Shown: positions 33,471 through 42,806, numbered from the stretch's first letter. The stretch is 64,000 nt of DNA from Geobacter sp. FeAm09 (GCF_008330225.1 NZ_CP042466.1:1250501-1314500); one strand, 5' to 3'. Notes: generated by a model from the sequence alone, not told the origin. Program-made: numbers and translations.

Positions 33471-35315
33471 ATGAGCGTCCTCTATCTCCTTGTATCCTCC
33501 CTGTGCATTCTTGCCCTGGCGTACCGCTACTATGCTGCCTTCATTGCCGCCAGGGTCCTGATGCTGGACGACCGCAACGTTACGCCGGCGGTTACCTGCA
33601 ACGACGGCAAGGATTATGTCCCGACCAACAAGTGGGTCGTCTTCGGACATCACTTCGCCGCCATTGCGGGGGCGGGGCCGCTCATCGGGCCGACCCTGGC
33701 GGCACAGTACGGGTGGGGCCCCGGATTCTTCTGGATTCTGCTGGGATCGGTCTTTGCCGGCTGTCTCCACGACATGATCATCCTCTTCGCCTCGGTCCGC
33801 CACCAGGGGCAGTCCCTGGCGGTCATCGCCCACAAGGACGTGAGCAGGCTCACCGGCATCACCACCGCATTCGTCACCCTGTTCATCATCATCGTGGCCC
33901 TGGCCGGCCTTGCCGTGGCCGTGGCCAACGCGCTGTTCAACAATCCCTGGGGCGTTTTCATCATCGCCATGACCATCCCCATCGCCATGATTGCCGGGGT
34001 CTACATGTTCAGGATCAGGCCGGGCGCCATCCTGTCCGGCACGACCTTCGGCGTCGTCGCCATCCTGGCCGCCGTCTATTTCGGGGGGCCGATCGCCGAA
34101 TCATCCTTTGCCGGGTGGTTCACCTTCAGCAAACAGCAGTTGTCGATCCTGCTGCCGCTGTACGGGTTCTGTGCGGCGGCGCTGCCGGTCTGGCTGTTGC
34201 TCGCGCCGCGCGACTATCTCAGCACCTACATGAAGATCGCCGTTATCGGGGGGCTGGCCGTGGGGCTCTTCTTTGTGAACCCCACGGTGCAGATGCCCTT
34301 CGCGACCCGTTTCATCGCCGGCGGCGGCCCGATCATCCCCGGGCCGGTCTGGCCGTACGTCTTCATTACCATTGCCTGTGGCGCCATCTCCGGGTTCCAC
34401 GCCCTTATCGGCTCCGGCACGACCCCCAAGATGCTGGAAAGGGAAGGGCAGGTCCGCCTCATCGGCTACGGCGCCATGCTGACGGAAGCGTTCATCGGCG
34501 TGATGGCCCTTTTGGCCGCCGTGACGCTGGTGCCCAACGACTACTTTGCCATCAACTCCTCGGCCGCCGCCTTTGCCAAGCTCAACATGCCGGTGCAGAA
34601 CCTGCCGGAGCTGTGCCGCCTGGTGGGCCTGGACGTGGCCCACCGTCCCGGCGGCGCCATCTCGCTGGCGGTCGGCATGGCGTACATCTTCTCCCATGTG
34701 GGCGCGGGGCTGCAGCATACGATGAAATACTGGTTTCAGTTCGTCATCATGTTCGAGGCGCTGTTCATCCTGACCACCATCGATGCGGGGACCAGGGTGG
34801 CGCGCTACATATTGCAGGACATCCTGGGAAATCTCTACGCCCCGCTCAAACAGACCGACTGGGTGCCGGGGGTCGTGCTGACCAGCGGCGCCGTCTCCTT
34901 TGCCTGGGGGTATATCCTCTACACCGGCGACGTCTCCTCCATCTGGCCCATGTTCGGCGTGACCAACCAGACGCTGGCGGCCCTGGCCCTGGCCATCGGG
35001 ACCACGATCATCCTGCGGATCTCGCCCCGGAAACGATACGCGCTCATCACCCTGGTGCCGTGCGCCTTCATCACCGTAACCACGTTTGCCGCAGGCTTCA
35101 TGAACATCAGGCTCTACCTGGCCCAGGGAATGATGCTCAACACCGTGCTCAGCGTCGTCATCATCGTTCTGGTGACGGTCATCATCGTGGAGAATCTGCG
35201 GGTCTGGCTCGCCCTGCTCAAGACGGAAAAACCGCTGGGCATGAACGATGAGCGGGAACATATCTACTGCCCGGTGGTTCCCGCCCATGCGCCTGACGAT
35301 CTGCCGCTGGCCTAA
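33471..35315 (+). CDS. cstA: Carbon starvation protein CstA, peptide/pyruvate transporter
   Basis: A 614-residue inner-membrane protein with about 16 hydrophobic segments and the CstA hallmarks NKWVVFGHHFAAIAGAGPL, QYGWGPGFFWILLGSVFAG, and GSGTTPKMLERE. The family imports peptides or pyruvate when preferred carbon is scarce; members of this length also occur in anaerobes using organic acids. AAAGG precedes the ATG. It faces away from the substrate-binding protein gene and is followed by a convergent LysR regulator. Exact substrate not determinable from sequence. Confidence 0.93.
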   Translation: MSVLYLLVSSLCILALAYRYYAAFIAARVLMLDDRNVTPAVTCNDGKDYVPTNKWVVFGHHFAAIAGAGPLIGPTLAAQYGWGPGFFWILLGSVFAGCLHDMIILFASVRHQGQSLAVIAHKDVSRLTGITTAFVTLFIIIVALAGLAVAVANALFNNPWGVFIIAMTIPIAMIAGVYMFRIRPGAILSGTTFGVVAILAAVYFGGPIAESSFAGWFTFSKQQLSILLPLYGFCAAALPVWLLLAPRDYLSTYMKIAVIGGLAVGLFFVNPTVQMPFATRFIAGGGPIIPGPVWPYVFITIACGAISGFHALIGSGTTPKMLEREGQVRLIGYGAMLTEAFIGVMALLAAVTLVPNDYFAINSSAAAFAKLNMPVQNLPELCRLVGLDVAHRPGGAISLAVGMAYIFSHVGAGLQHTMKYWFQFVIMFEALFILTTIDAGTRVARYILQDILGNLYAPLKQTDWVPGVVLTSGAVSFAWGYILYTGDVSSIWPMFGVTNQTLAALALAIGTTIILRISPRKRYALITLVPCAFITVTTFAAGFMNIRLYLAQGMMLNTVLSVVIIVLVTVIIVENLRVWLALLKTEKPLGMNDEREHIYCPVVPAHAPDDLPLA

Positions 35316-35355
35316 AATGCAGGGGGGATGCACCCTGTAGGCGATTGCTTCCGGG

Positions 35356-36255
35356 TTAGCGGATAGCCGACGGTTGCAGCACCTCGGGCGAACCTGCCAG
35401 CGACAGCCACGCCTGGGCGGCATGGGACAGGTAACCGCCGCGCCGCCAGACCAGGCCCCGGTGCCAGTGGATCTCCGGGTGGTCGATGGCGACGCGTTTC
35501 GTCAGGGGATGGGGACATTGCTCGGCCAGGGAGCGGGGCAAAAGGGCGATGCCGAGTTTCGCGGCAACGAGCTCGATGACCAGATCGACCTGGCTCGACT
35601 GGGTTGCCACCTTCGGCGTGAACCCGCCTTCGCGGCACGCTTTCAAAATGATTGAGCTGAGCGCAAAATCCTCTCCATACAGGATGAACGGCATGCCGGC
35701 CAACGCATCGAAGGTGAGCCTGGGCCGCTGCGCCAGCGGATGATCGGCGGCCAGGAGCACGTCGATCGGCTCCCGGCACACCTCCTGCCATTCGAACTCG
35801 CTGCCTACCGGCAAAAGCGTAGCGGCGAAATCCAGTTCGCCGGCCAGCACCATCTCCTCCAGGCGCTTGCTGCCGTGCTCCACCAGTTTGATCTCCACCC
35901 CAGGATAGCGGCTGCGATAGGTGGCGAACCAAGGGGCGAAAACGGTGTTGCTGCCGATGGGCGGCAACCCCAGGCGCAGCGTGCCCCTCTTGAGTCCCCT
36001 CACTTCTGCCAGTTCCGACCGCAAATCGTCCCCCTCGGCCAGGATCGCCGTGGCGCGGTGGAAGACGATCTCGCCCGCCTCCGTCAGCCTGCTGTGGTGG
36101 CCGACCCGTTCGAGCAACCGCACCCCCAGCTCATCCTCAAGCTGTCTGACCGCCTTGCTGACCGTGGATTGGGTGGCAAACAGCGTCTTGGCCGCCCGCG
36201 AAAAACCTCCCTGCCGGACCACTTCCGCAAACGCCCGCAATGTCCTGATCTCCAT
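35356..36255 (-). CDS. LysR-family transcriptional regulator
   Basis: A 299-residue regulator with the N-terminal winged helix (LRAFAEVVRQGGFSRAAKTL, ATQSTVSKAVRQLEDELG) and a C-terminal effector-binding domain (from about 90). It is divergent from a secreted cupin gene, the usual LysR-target layout, and two dyads in the shared intergenic region fit LysR sites. Effector unknown. It shares resemblance with CynR/CysB-like groups, not enough to name it. Confidence 0.93.
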   Translation of the reverse strand: MEIRTLRAFAEVVRQGGFSRAAKTLFATQSTVSKAVRQLEDELGVRLLERVGHHSRLTEAGEIVFHRATAILAEGDDLRSELAEVRGLKRGTLRLGLPPIGSNTVFAPWFATYRSRYPGVEIKLVEHGSKRLEEMVLAGELDFAATLLPVGSEFEWQEVCREPIDVLLAADHPLAQRPRLTFDALAGMPFILYGEDFALSSIILKACREGGFTPKVATQSSQVDLVIELVAAKLGIALLPRSLAEQCPHPLTKRVAIDHPEIHWHRGLVWRRGGYLSHAAQAWLSLAGSPEVLQPSAIR

Positions 36256-36273
36256 AATATATTCCTTTTAAGA

Positions 36274-36306
36274 ATGATAATTAGTCATAAGATTCATTTT
36301 ACGAAT
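36274..36306. promoter_or_regulatory. Two LysR-type dyads between LysR and cupin genes
   Basis: ATGA-N7-TCAT (36274-36288) and ATTC-N7-GAAT (36292-36306) are centred 18 bp apart in the divergent promoter region. Half-sites with 15-bp overall length are typical of LysR binding. Confidence 0.45.
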
Positions 36307-36447
36307 AGCATGAGCCGGCTTATGATGCAACCAGTCAATGGCCGGGAGATGCCCCCACGGCGACAGCCGGACAAGCCTGTTTCCGATTATCAATCGGTGC
36401 AGTGGTGGTTCCCACCGCAAACCGTCAACTACAAGGAGGTACGAAAC

Positions 36448-36996
36448 ATGAGAAAGATTTGGTCCGTCGTTGTTCTTGGCCTGTGTGTTCTTGCGACATC
36501 GGGGATGGCATTGGCTGCGGAGACCGCGGCAAGCGGCAAGGTGGTGGTCAATGACGGCGGCGAGTACGGCAAGTACGTCATCCAGAAACTGCAGGACCCC
36601 AATCTCGGTTCGCCGGAATTCAAGGCGATGTACAAGAAGTTTTCCAACCGCATCCTCTGGCTCGACGGCAAGGTGGTCAAAGGAGCCGGCATCCAGATGA
36701 ATACCGCATGGTATTTCGCCGTGCCCGCCAAGGACCCGGTCTTTGAGGAGCATGTCCACGATTACGACGAAGTCGTCGGCTTTTACGGCAGCAACCCGGA
36801 CGACCCCTATGATCTCGGCGGCGAGATCGAGGTGAGCATCAATGGCGAGAAGCATCTGATCAACCGCACGACCATGCTCTACATCCCTGCCGGTGTAAAG
36901 CACATGCCGCTCAGCATCAAAAAGGTCAACCGTCCCATCTTCCACTTCTCCATCGTGGCAAACAAGGAATACGGCAGCGGCGGAGCCTACAAGTAA
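36448..36996 (+). CDS. Exported cupin-domain protein
   Basis: A 182-residue protein with signal peptide (about 1-24, ending ALA) and a single cupin domain: EEHVHDYDEVVGFYGSN as the first metal-binding motif (His, His, Glu) and TMLYIPAGVKHMPL as the second (His). A metal-dependent sugar or small-acid binding or isomerising role is plausible, but the substrate is unknown. AAGGAGG lies seven bases before the ATG. Divergent from the LysR gene, which probably controls it; a terminator follows. Confidence 0.82.
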   Translation: MRKIWSVVVLGLCVLATSGMALAAETAASGKVVVNDGGEYGKYVIQKLQDPNLGSPEFKAMYKKFSNRILWLDGKVVKGAGIQMNTAWYFAVPAKDPVFEEHVHDYDEVVGFYGSNPDDPYDLGGEIEVSINGEKHLINRTTMLYIPAGVKHMPLSIKKVNRPIFHFSIVANKEYGSGGAYK

Positions 36997-37033
36997 CCCG
37001 GCCCCGCTCCGCATCATTACGACGATACGCAAC

Positions 37034-37063
37034 AAGGCCCCTGGAACCGGTTCCAGGGGCCTT
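37034..37063 (+). terminator. Terminator behind the cupin gene
   Basis: Thirteen-base perfect arms AAGGCCCCTGGAA and TTCCAGGGGCCTT around CCGG, 38 bp after the cupin stop codon. Confidence 0.8.
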
Positions 37064-37092
37064 CGCATTTATTGTTTCCTTAGTGTGAATGC

Positions 37093-37123
37093 AAAAAGGC
37101 TTACAGATTGTCGTCTGTAAGCC
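37093..37123 (-). terminator. Terminator behind tRNA-Arg
   Basis: Ten-base arms GGCTTACAGA and TCTGTAAGCC around a 6-nt loop. On the minus strand the hairpin is followed by five Ts, just past the tRNA 3' end. Confidence 0.85.
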
Positions 37124-37134
37124 CTTATTTTGGC

Positions 37135-37211
37135 TGGCGTCCCCGAGACGATTCGAACGTCCGACCCCTTCCTTAGGAGGGAAGTGCTCTATCCTGCTGA
37201 GCTACGGGGAC
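37135..37211 (-). tRNA. tRNA-Arg (CCT)
   Basis: A 77-nt cloverleaf with encoded CCA. The acceptor stem pairs GTCCCCG with CGGGGAC. The anticodon arm is CTTCC-CTCCTAA-GGAAG, giving anticodon CCT for AGG codons. It lies behind apt on the same strand and has its own terminator; no integrative element is seen at its 3' end. Confidence 0.95.
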
Positions 37212-37272
37212 AGGTGAAAGTGAATGACTTTTATAGCAGAGTTACCGCCGGGTTTCAAGCGAAACGCTCGCT

Positions 37273-37788
37273 TTAGAACCTGAGCAGCGAGAAAACCTTC
37301 CCCTCGGGCAGTTTTTTGCGCCCCTCCAGAAACTCCAGTTCGGCCATGAAACAGCAGTCCACCAATTCTCCGCCCATGCTCTGCACCAGGTCCACCACCG
37401 CGGCCATGGTGCCGCCGGTGGCCAACAGGTCGTCGGCGATCAGGACGCGCTCGCCCGGCTTGATCGCGTCCTTGTGGATCTCCAAGGTGTCGGTGCCGTA
37501 TTCCAGGGCGTAGGTCTTGCTGAAGGTCTCCGAGGGGAGTTTGCCCGGCTTGCGCACCAGCACGATGCCGGCTCCCAGTTTGTAGGCCAGGGCCGAGCCG
37601 ATGATGAAGCCGCGGGCCTCCACGCCGATGACCTTGTCCACGCGCTTGCCGATGTAGTGGTGGGACAAAAGGTCGATCATGCGGTGGTAGGACTTGGCGT
37701 CCTGCAACAGGGTGGTGATATCCTTGAAGACGATCCCCTTCTTGGGAAAGTCGGGGACGTCGCGAATGATGCTCTTTAACTCGTCCAT
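37273..37788 (-). CDS. apt: Adenine phosphoribosyltransferase
   Basis: A 171-residue purine-salvage enzyme making AMP from adenine and PRPP. The PRPP-binding motif is [19 protein letters not shown] (about 119-137), and the N-terminal block [18 protein letters not shown] is typical. The length equals that of common bacterial Apt. AAGGAGC before the ATG at 37788 fixes the start; a longer frame upstream is rejected. Downstream of rpoS on the same strand. Confidence 0.96.
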   Translation of the reverse strand: MDELKSIIRDVPDFPKKGIVFKDITTLLQDAKSYHRMIDLLSHHYIGKRVDKVIGVEARGFIIGSALAYKLGAGIVLVRKPGKLPSETFSKTYALEYGTDTLEIHKDAIKPGERVLIADDLLATGGTMAAVVDLVQSMGGELVDCCFMAELEFLEGRKKLPEGKVFSLLRF

Positions 37789-37980
37789 CGGGTTTGTGCT
37801 CCTTATCGGTAGGTGAAGTGCGCTACGGGTACGTAGTGTCAAACGGTTTATTCCGAAAAAGCATTTGCCGCAGAGTCACTGGGACCCTGAGCTAACAAGA
37901 TAAAGCTTACAGTACAGGTTTCAGCTTGAAAAAACTTCGTAGTTTTCTCCGCGCCTTTGAGGCCTGATGGTCTTTAGGCC

Positions 37981-38958
37981 TCAGCTCTCCGAAAGCTTGC
38001 GCAGTTTTTCCAGGCACTTGGCCTCGATCTGGCGGATGCGCTCCCGGGTGACGCCGAAGCTCTGGCCGATGGTGTCCAGGGTCTGGGGCTCCTTGTCGTC
38101 CAGGCCGAAGCGCAGGGTCAGGATCTTCTGCTCGTTCTCGCTCAGGTCCTCGAAGAGGCGGGAGATCAGCTCGAAGCGGTTGACGTTCTCCAGGAGGTCC
38201 GACGGCGACACCAGGGAGTTGTCCTCGATGGTGTCGATGAGGAAGAAGTCGTTGCCGTCCCCGATGGGGGTTTCCATGGAGCAGGTGCGCCGCAGCAGGG
38301 TCATGAGCCGGCGGGTGTAGGCCACCTTGACCTTCATGGCGTCGGCCACCTCCTGTACGGAGGGCTCCCGCTGCAGGCTTTGGGAGAGGGCGCGGGTGAC
38401 CTTGAGCATGCGGTTGATGTCGTCGGAGACGTGCACCGGCAGGCGGATGGTCCGGGACTGGTTGACCAGGGAGCGCTCGATGGCCTGGCGGATCCACCAG
38501 GTGGCATAGGTGGAGAAGCGGCACTCCTTGGCCAGGTTGAACCGTTCCACCGCCTTGATCAACCCCAGGTTCCCCTCTTCGATCAGGTCCAGGAAGGGGA
38601 GGCCGCGGTTGATGTAGCGCTTGGCGATCTTGACCACCAGCCGCAGGTTGGATTCGATCATCTTGTCCCGGGCGGCCTTGTCCCCCTTTTCGATGCTGCG
38701 GGCCAGCGTCTTCTCCGCCTCGGCGGAGAGCAGGGGGGTGCGCTGGATGTCCCGCAGGTAGATCTTGATGGCGTCGTCGAAGCTCTCCAGTTCTTCCGGG
38801 GGGAGCTTTTCCTCGACCTCTTCCTCCTCGGCGGCCGTGTCGTCGTCCGTGAATTCCAGCGGCTCGTCCACGTCGTCCAGGGCCATGGCCGCATCGGCCA
38901 GGGGTTCTTTTTCAATGAAGGTGCTGCTCTCCGTATCCAGAAGGTGGTCACGTTGCAT
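37981..38958 (-). CDS. rpoS: RNA polymerase sigma factor RpoS
   Basis: A 325-residue group 2 sigma factor with an acidic N-terminal region (about 25-60), region 1.2 (FDDAIKIYLRDIQRTPLLSA), region 2 (LRLVVKIAKRYINRGLPFLDLIEEGN, FSTYATWWIRQAIERS), region 3 (EPSVQEVADAM) and region 4 (FGVTRERIRQIEAKCLEKLR). The shortened region 1 compared with RpoD supports RpoS. The surE-pcm-rpoS order, seen in many proteobacteria, also supports it. A dyad TGAGGCCT/AGGCCTCA overlaps its stop codon and may help termination. Confidence 0.95.
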   Translation of the reverse strand: MQRDHLLDTESSTFIEKEPLADAAMALDDVDEPLEFTDDDTAAEEEEVEEKLPPEELESFDDAIKIYLRDIQRTPLLSAEAEKTLARSIEKGDKAARDKMIESNLRLVVKIAKRYINRGLPFLDLIEEGNLGLIKAVERFNLAKECRFSTYATWWIRQAIERSLVNQSRTIRLPVHVSDDINRMLKVTRALSQSLQREPSVQEVADAMKVKVAYTRRLMTLLRRTCSMETPIGDGNDFFLIDTIEDNSLVSPSDLLENVNRFELISRLFEDLSENEQKILTLRFGLDDKEPQTLDTIGQSFGVTRERIRQIEAKCLEKLRKLSES

Positions 38959-38975
38959 GGTCGGCCCTCGCTGTT

Positions 38976-39638
38976 TTACGTGCGCTCTATCTGCCATCCT
39001 TGTCGTCCGATCAGGGGGACGAACCGGCAACCGACCGATGACTCGGTCACCATGGTTCCGTCCGGCTCCTTCACGATCCTGAGCAGGCGTTGCTCGCTCT
39101 CATTCCCCACCGGGATCACCAGCCTGCCCCCCACGGCCAGTTGGTCGGTGAGCACGCACGGCACGTCGGGCGCCCCGGCCGTCACCATGATGGCGTCGAA
39201 GGGGGCCTCTTCCTCCCAGCCGACGGGGCTGTCGTCCGTGTCGTTGATCTTCAGTTTGACGTTGAAAAGTCCGAGGGAGTCCAGGCATTTCCTGGCCCGC
39301 AGGGCCAGGGGGCGGATGCGCTCGGCGGTGCAGACCCGGTCGGCCAGGGTTGCCAGGATGGCGGTCTGGTAGCCGGAGCCGGTCCCGATCTCCAGCACCT
39401 TCTCCCTGCCGGTCAGGGCCAGAAGCTGGGTCATCAGGGCCACCATGAAGGGCTGGGATATGGTCTGCTTCTCGCCGATGGGGAGGGGGGTGTCGCTGTA
39501 GGCCTGGGCGGCGAAGGCCTCCTGGACGAAGATGTGGCGCGGGATCTTGAGCATGGCGTCGATGACCCGGCGGTCGTCGACGCCGCGCGCGATGATCTGG
39601 TCCTGCACCATCCGTTTTCTGGCGATATCGTAGTTCAT
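38976..39638 (-). CDS. pcm: Protein-L-isoaspartate O-methyltransferase
   Basis: A 220-residue SAM-dependent enzyme that starts repair of isoaspartyl residues in aged proteins. The N-terminal family block is [14 protein letters not shown]; the SAM motif I is [16 protein letters not shown] (about 84-99), with a later GGRLVIPVG segment. The ATG at 39638 is chosen because the family starts near [15 protein letters not shown]. It lies between surE and rpoS, with 17 bp to rpoS, so the three genes are probably one stationary-phase operon. Confidence 0.95.
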   Translation of the reverse strand: MNYDIARKRMVQDQIIARGVDDRRVIDAMLKIPRHIFVQEAFAAQAYSDTPLPIGEKQTISQPFMVALMTQLLALTGREKVLEIGTGSGYQTAILATLADRVCTAERIRPLALRARKCLDSLGLFNVKLKINDTDDSPVGWEEEAPFDAIMVTAGAPDVPCVLTDQLAVGGRLVIPVGNESEQRLLRIVKEPDGTMVTESSVGCRFVPLIGRQGWQIERT

Positions 39639-39699
39639 GGTTGGGCGCCCCGTAAGAAGGCGGTTCTCGGCCAAGGGCGGCGTGCCCTGTTCAGGTGCA

Positions 39700-40443
39700 T
39701 CACAGGGGCCATTGGGAAAGAGCCTTCATGGATTCGTAGTTGGTCAGGTCCAGATGGAGCGGCGTGATGGAGACGTGGTCGCGGTTGACGGCGTGAAAGT
39801 CGGTTCCCTCTTCGTCGTTGAATGCCGGCGTCACGCTGCCGATCCAGTAGTATTTCCGCCCCCGGGGGTCGGTCTTGTCGATGATCGTGCCCACAAAGGA
39901 GCGTTTGCCCTGGCGGGTGATGAGGGTGGGCTGCAGCTTTTCGGCCGGGCAGTCGGGTATGTTGACGTTGAGAAAGGTGTCGGCCGGCAGGCCGTTGGCC
40001 AGCACCTGGCGGGCGATGCCTAGGGCCACTCGGGCGGCGGCGTCGAAATGTCCCCGGCGTTCCGTGGTGTTCAGGGAAACGGCGATGGCCGGGATGCCCA
40101 TGAGGTTGGCCTCCATGGCGGCCGCCACCGTACCCGAATAGGTCACGTCGTCCCCCAGGTTGGCGCCGTGATTGATGCCGGATACCACCAGGTCGGGGCG
40201 GTGCGGGAGCAGGCTGTGGATGCCCATGTTGACACAGTCGGTGGGGGTGCCATCCACGGCGTAGAACCCCGGGCGCAGTTCGAAGACCCGCAACGGCGCG
40301 TGCAGGGTCAGGGAGTGGCCGACGGCGCTCCGTTCCCGATCCGGGGCGACGACCGTCACGGTGCCCAGTTCGCCCAGGGCCGCAGCCAGGGCGAGGATGC
40401 CGGGGGCGTTGATGCCGTCGTCGTTGGTGACCATGATGTTCAT
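39700..40443 (-). CDS. surE: 5'/3'-nucleotidase SurE
   Basis: A 247-residue metal-dependent survival nucleotidase. The N-terminal [10 protein letters not shown] carries the metal-binding Asp pair (residues 8-9), followed by the [11 protein letters not shown] block and [11 protein letters not shown]. It dephosphorylates nucleoside monophosphates in stationary phase. First gene of the surE-pcm-rpoS cluster, 61 bp before pcm. Length and motifs are normal. Confidence 0.96.
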   Translation of the reverse strand: MNIMVTNDDGINAPGILALAAALGELGTVTVVAPDRERSAVGHSLTLHAPLRVFELRPGFYAVDGTPTDCVNMGIHSLLPHRPDLVVSGINHGANLGDDVTYSGTVAAAMEANLMGIPAIAVSLNTTERRGHFDAAARVALGIARQVLANGLPADTFLNVNIPDCPAEKLQPTLITRQGKRSFVGTIIDKTDPRGRKYYWIGSVTPAFNDEEGTDFHAVNRDHVSITPLHLDLTNYESMKALSQWPL

Positions 40444-40529
40444 GGGATAATCCTGTGTGGCGTGTTGCGAAACCGATCAGTTATCGCACAGAAGCGGGGC
40501 ATAAATCAAGGTGTGGATTGCGCCCCTGC

Positions 40530-40708
40530 GCCCGAACCGTCGGTGCCCTCCCGGCTTCACTCGCTTCCATGCCTCCGTCTTCACGTGGCCGATGCTCGGT
40601 TCCGTCCGGGCGGAGGACGAACGGCGCAGGCGGCACGGGGCTTAGTTGGAGGTGGGCGGACGGCGGCATGTCGCTCGCTCTGCCGTTCGGGCACCGACGG
40701 TTCGGCCC
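40530..40708. repeat. Inverted-repeat element, copy A
   Basis: A unit of about 180 bp bounded by perfect 17-bp terminal inverted repeats, CCGAACCGTCGGTGCCC and its complement. Inside each end is a further partly paired block ending in ATGCC / GGCATG. Ends and layout match copies B and C on the other side of the quinone oxidoreductase gene. No credible ORF. Confidence 0.75.
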
Positions 40709-40775
40709 CGTCGTAACACCCACACGGCTTTGCCCCCTCCCATGCCTCTGTCGTGGTATGGCAAACCCGGTTCAT
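40709..40775. repeat. Partial unit A', left end of a further element copy
   Basis: Directly after copy A, AACACCCACACGGC and CCCTCCCATGCCTCTGTC resemble the left end of copy C (AACACCCGTGACGCC and TATGCCTCTGTCCTGG). The unit then breaks off before the oxidoreductase promoter. Confidence 0.5.
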
Positions 40776-40872
40776 GTTTTGTGTTTACAAAATAATGCGA
40801 ACTGGGTACATTCGGAAGCCAAACATGGTTTTGCAGGATGGTGATCCATACGCATATCGGGAGGTTAGAGCT

Positions 40873-41859
40873 ATGAAAGCGGTCTTGCTGGAAGGGTTCG
40901 GCGGTGTGGAGGTACTCAAGGTGGGCGAGGCGGAACGCCCGGTCCCGGGCGAGGGGCAGGTACTGGTCAAGGTGCATGCCACCAGCATCAACCGTCCCGA
41001 CCTGGTGCAGCGCGAGGGGAAATATCCGCCGCCGCCGGGGGATTCGGAGATCCTGGGCCTGGAGGTAGCCGGCGTCGTGGAGGAGTTGGGGCCGGGCGTC
41101 ACCGGCTGGCAGGCGGGACAGCGGGTCGTGTCCCTGGTGGGCGGGGGCGGATATGCCGAATATGCCGTGGCCTATGCCTGCCACCTCATGCCGATCCCGG
41201 AAACCATGTCCTTCGAGGAGGCGGCCTGCATCTGCGAGTCCTACATCACCGCGTTCCTGAACGTTTTCATGATCGGCGAGTTCCAGGACCGGCAGACCGC
41301 CATCCTGCACGGAGGGGGCGGCGGCGTCAACACGGCGGCCATCCAGCTCTGCCGGGCCCTGACCCCGGCCAGCAAGCTGATCGTGACCGCGTCGCCGGAG
41401 AAGATGGAACGGGTGCGGCAGGTGGGGGCCGATTTTCTCGTCAATTTCCGCGAGACCCCGGATTTTACCGAGGTGGTGAAGGAATACACCAACAAGAAGG
41501 GGGTGGACCTGATTCTGGACCACGTGGGGGCCAAATACCTGGCGCCCAACATGAACTCCCTGGCCTACAAGGGGCGGTTGGTGATCATCGGTGTGACCAG
41601 CGGCATCAAGGCCGAACTGAACCTGGCCCTGATGATGGTGAAGCGCCAGCAGATCATCGGCTCGGTGCTCCGGTCCCGGCCGGTTGCGGAAAAGGGGGAG
41701 ATCGTGGCCGAGTTCACCCGCCGCGCCCTGCCCAAGTTCGCCGACCGCACCATTGTGCCGATCATCGAGAAGGTCTTCCCCATCGACCAGGTGGTGGATG
41801 CCCACCGCATGATGGAAGAGGACAAGCACTTCGGCAAGATCGTACTGAAGATCCGGTAG
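40873..41859 (+). CDS. Zinc-independent quinone oxidoreductase (MDR superfamily, PIG3-like)
   Basis: A 328-residue NAD(P)H-dependent oxidoreductase. The N-terminal GroES-like domain contains INRPDLVQREGKYPPPPG and LGLEVAGVVEELG. The nucleotide-binding domain has HGGGGGVNTAAIQLC, a variant of the usual AAxGGVG loop. It lacks the cysteine ligands of zinc alcohol dehydrogenases. PIG3-type enzymes reduce quinones, often during oxidative stress. The ATG at 40873 is set by the family start MKAVLLEGFGG. Flanked on both sides by copies of a GC-rich inverted-repeat element. Confidence 0.9.
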   Translation: MKAVLLEGFGGVEVLKVGEAERPVPGEGQVLVKVHATSINRPDLVQREGKYPPPPGDSEILGLEVAGVVEELGPGVTGWQAGQRVVSLVGGGGYAEYAVAYACHLMPIPETMSFEEAACICESYITAFLNVFMIGEFQDRQTAILHGGGGGVNTAAIQLCRALTPASKLIVTASPEKMERVRQVGADFLVNFRETPDFTEVVKEYTNKKGVDLILDHVGAKYLAPNMNSLAYKGRLVIIGVTSGIKAELNLALMMVKRQQIIGSVLRSRPVAEKGEIVAEFTRRALPKFADRTIVPIIEKVFPIDQVVDAHRMMEEDKHFGKIVLKIR

Positions 41860-41863
41860 CGCC

Positions 41864-42047
41864 GTTGGCCTGAACCCGTGGCGCCCTCGCGGCTCCTCTC
41901 GCTCGTATGCCTCTGTCCTGGCGTTGCCGGCCGCATCTGCTCCTCGGCGGAGGGCCCGCGACACTGGCGGATCGGCATCTCACGGGCGGCGTTTGCCCCC
42001 GGCATGTCGCTCGATCCGCCGATCGGGCGCCGCGGGTTCAGGCCAAC
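41864..42047. repeat. Inverted-repeat element, copy B
   Basis: A unit of about 184 bp with 23-bp terminal inverted repeats that match at 22 positions; the left end contains GGCCTGAACCCGTGGCGCC. It begins a few bases after the oxidoreductase stop. The interior is about 90% identical to copy C by eye. No credible ORF; frames across it are shadows. Confidence 0.8.
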
Positions 42048-42223
42048 ACCCGTGACGCCCTCGCGGCTCCTCGCGCTCGTATGCCTCTGTCCTGGCGTTG
42101 CCGGCCGCATCTCGCTCCTCGGCGGCGGACCCGCGACACTGGCGGATCGGCATTTCGCGGGCGGTGTTTGCCCTCGGCATGTCGCTCGGTCCGCCGTTCG
42201 GGCGCCACGGGTTCAGGCCAACA
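42045..42223. repeat. Inverted-repeat element, copy C (tandem with B)
   Basis: Starts within the last bases of copy B (AACACCCGTGACGCC) and ends GGCGCCACGGGTTCAGGCC. Its left terminal repeat is shortened where it abuts B. The YkgJ-type gene begins 44 bp downstream. Confidence 0.8.
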
Positions 42224-42266
42224 GCCCCCTTTTCATTTCCCAAAGGATGTGGTAACCCAATTGCCC

Positions 42267-42800
42267 ATGAATGATCTCTTACACAACTACCGCCAATTGA
42301 TCGAACGCATCGATGCCCTCTGCCGCGGCATCAAGGACGCCCTGGGAGAACAGGTCACCTGCACCGAGGGGTGCAGCGACTGCTGCACGGCCATCACCCT
42401 CTTTCCGGTGGAGGCGGCCTCGCTGGCCGCGGCCCTGGAGGCGCTGCCCGAAGAGGAGGCGGAGGAGATCCGCGCCCATGTGGCGGAGCAGGCGCAGGGG
42501 GAACGCTGCCCGCTGCTTCGCAATCACCGCTGCCTGCTGTACGCCGCCCGCCCGGTGGTCTGCCGCACCCACGGCCTGCCCATCATCTACGGCAGCGGGC
42601 ACGAGCGTCGCATCGACTACTGCCCCCTCAACCTGACCGAGGGGGAGACGCTCCCCGGCTCCGCCATCATCGACCTGGACAATCTCAATTCGCTTCTGGT
42701 GGCGGTCAATGCCCTCTTCCTGTCCCAGTCCGACGCCCAGGACATGCCCGAACGGCTCACCATCGCCGAAACGCTCTTGAAGCGCACCCCTCCTCGCTGA
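42267..42800 (+). CDS. YkgJ-family cysteine-cluster protein
   Basis: A 177-residue protein with the YkgJ/UPF0153 cysteine pattern: CTEGCSDCC (three to four Cys), then CPLLRNHRCLLYAARPVVCRTHG. These residues are thought to bind zinc or an iron-sulfur cluster; no activity is established. The ATG at 42267 lacks a nearby ribosome site (AAGGA lies about 20 bases upstream), so a TTG or GTG start slightly upstream is possible. It directly follows the tandem repeat elements. Confidence 0.85.
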   Translation: MNDLLHNYRQLIERIDALCRGIKDALGEQVTCTEGCSDCCTAITLFPVEAASLAAALEALPEEEAEEIRAHVAEQAQGERCPLLRNHRCLLYAARPVVCRTHGLPIIYGSGHERRIDYCPLNLTEGETLPGSAIIDLDNLNSLLVAVNALFLSQSDAQDMPERLTIAETLLKRTPPR

Positions 42801-42806
42801 ACCTCG

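Noticed and set aside
41565-42243. Minus-strand frames with repeated GNARTEAYEREEPRGRHG peptides
   Set aside because: They are products of the inverted-repeat elements and of antisense sequence. The peptide repetition only reflects the DNA repeat.
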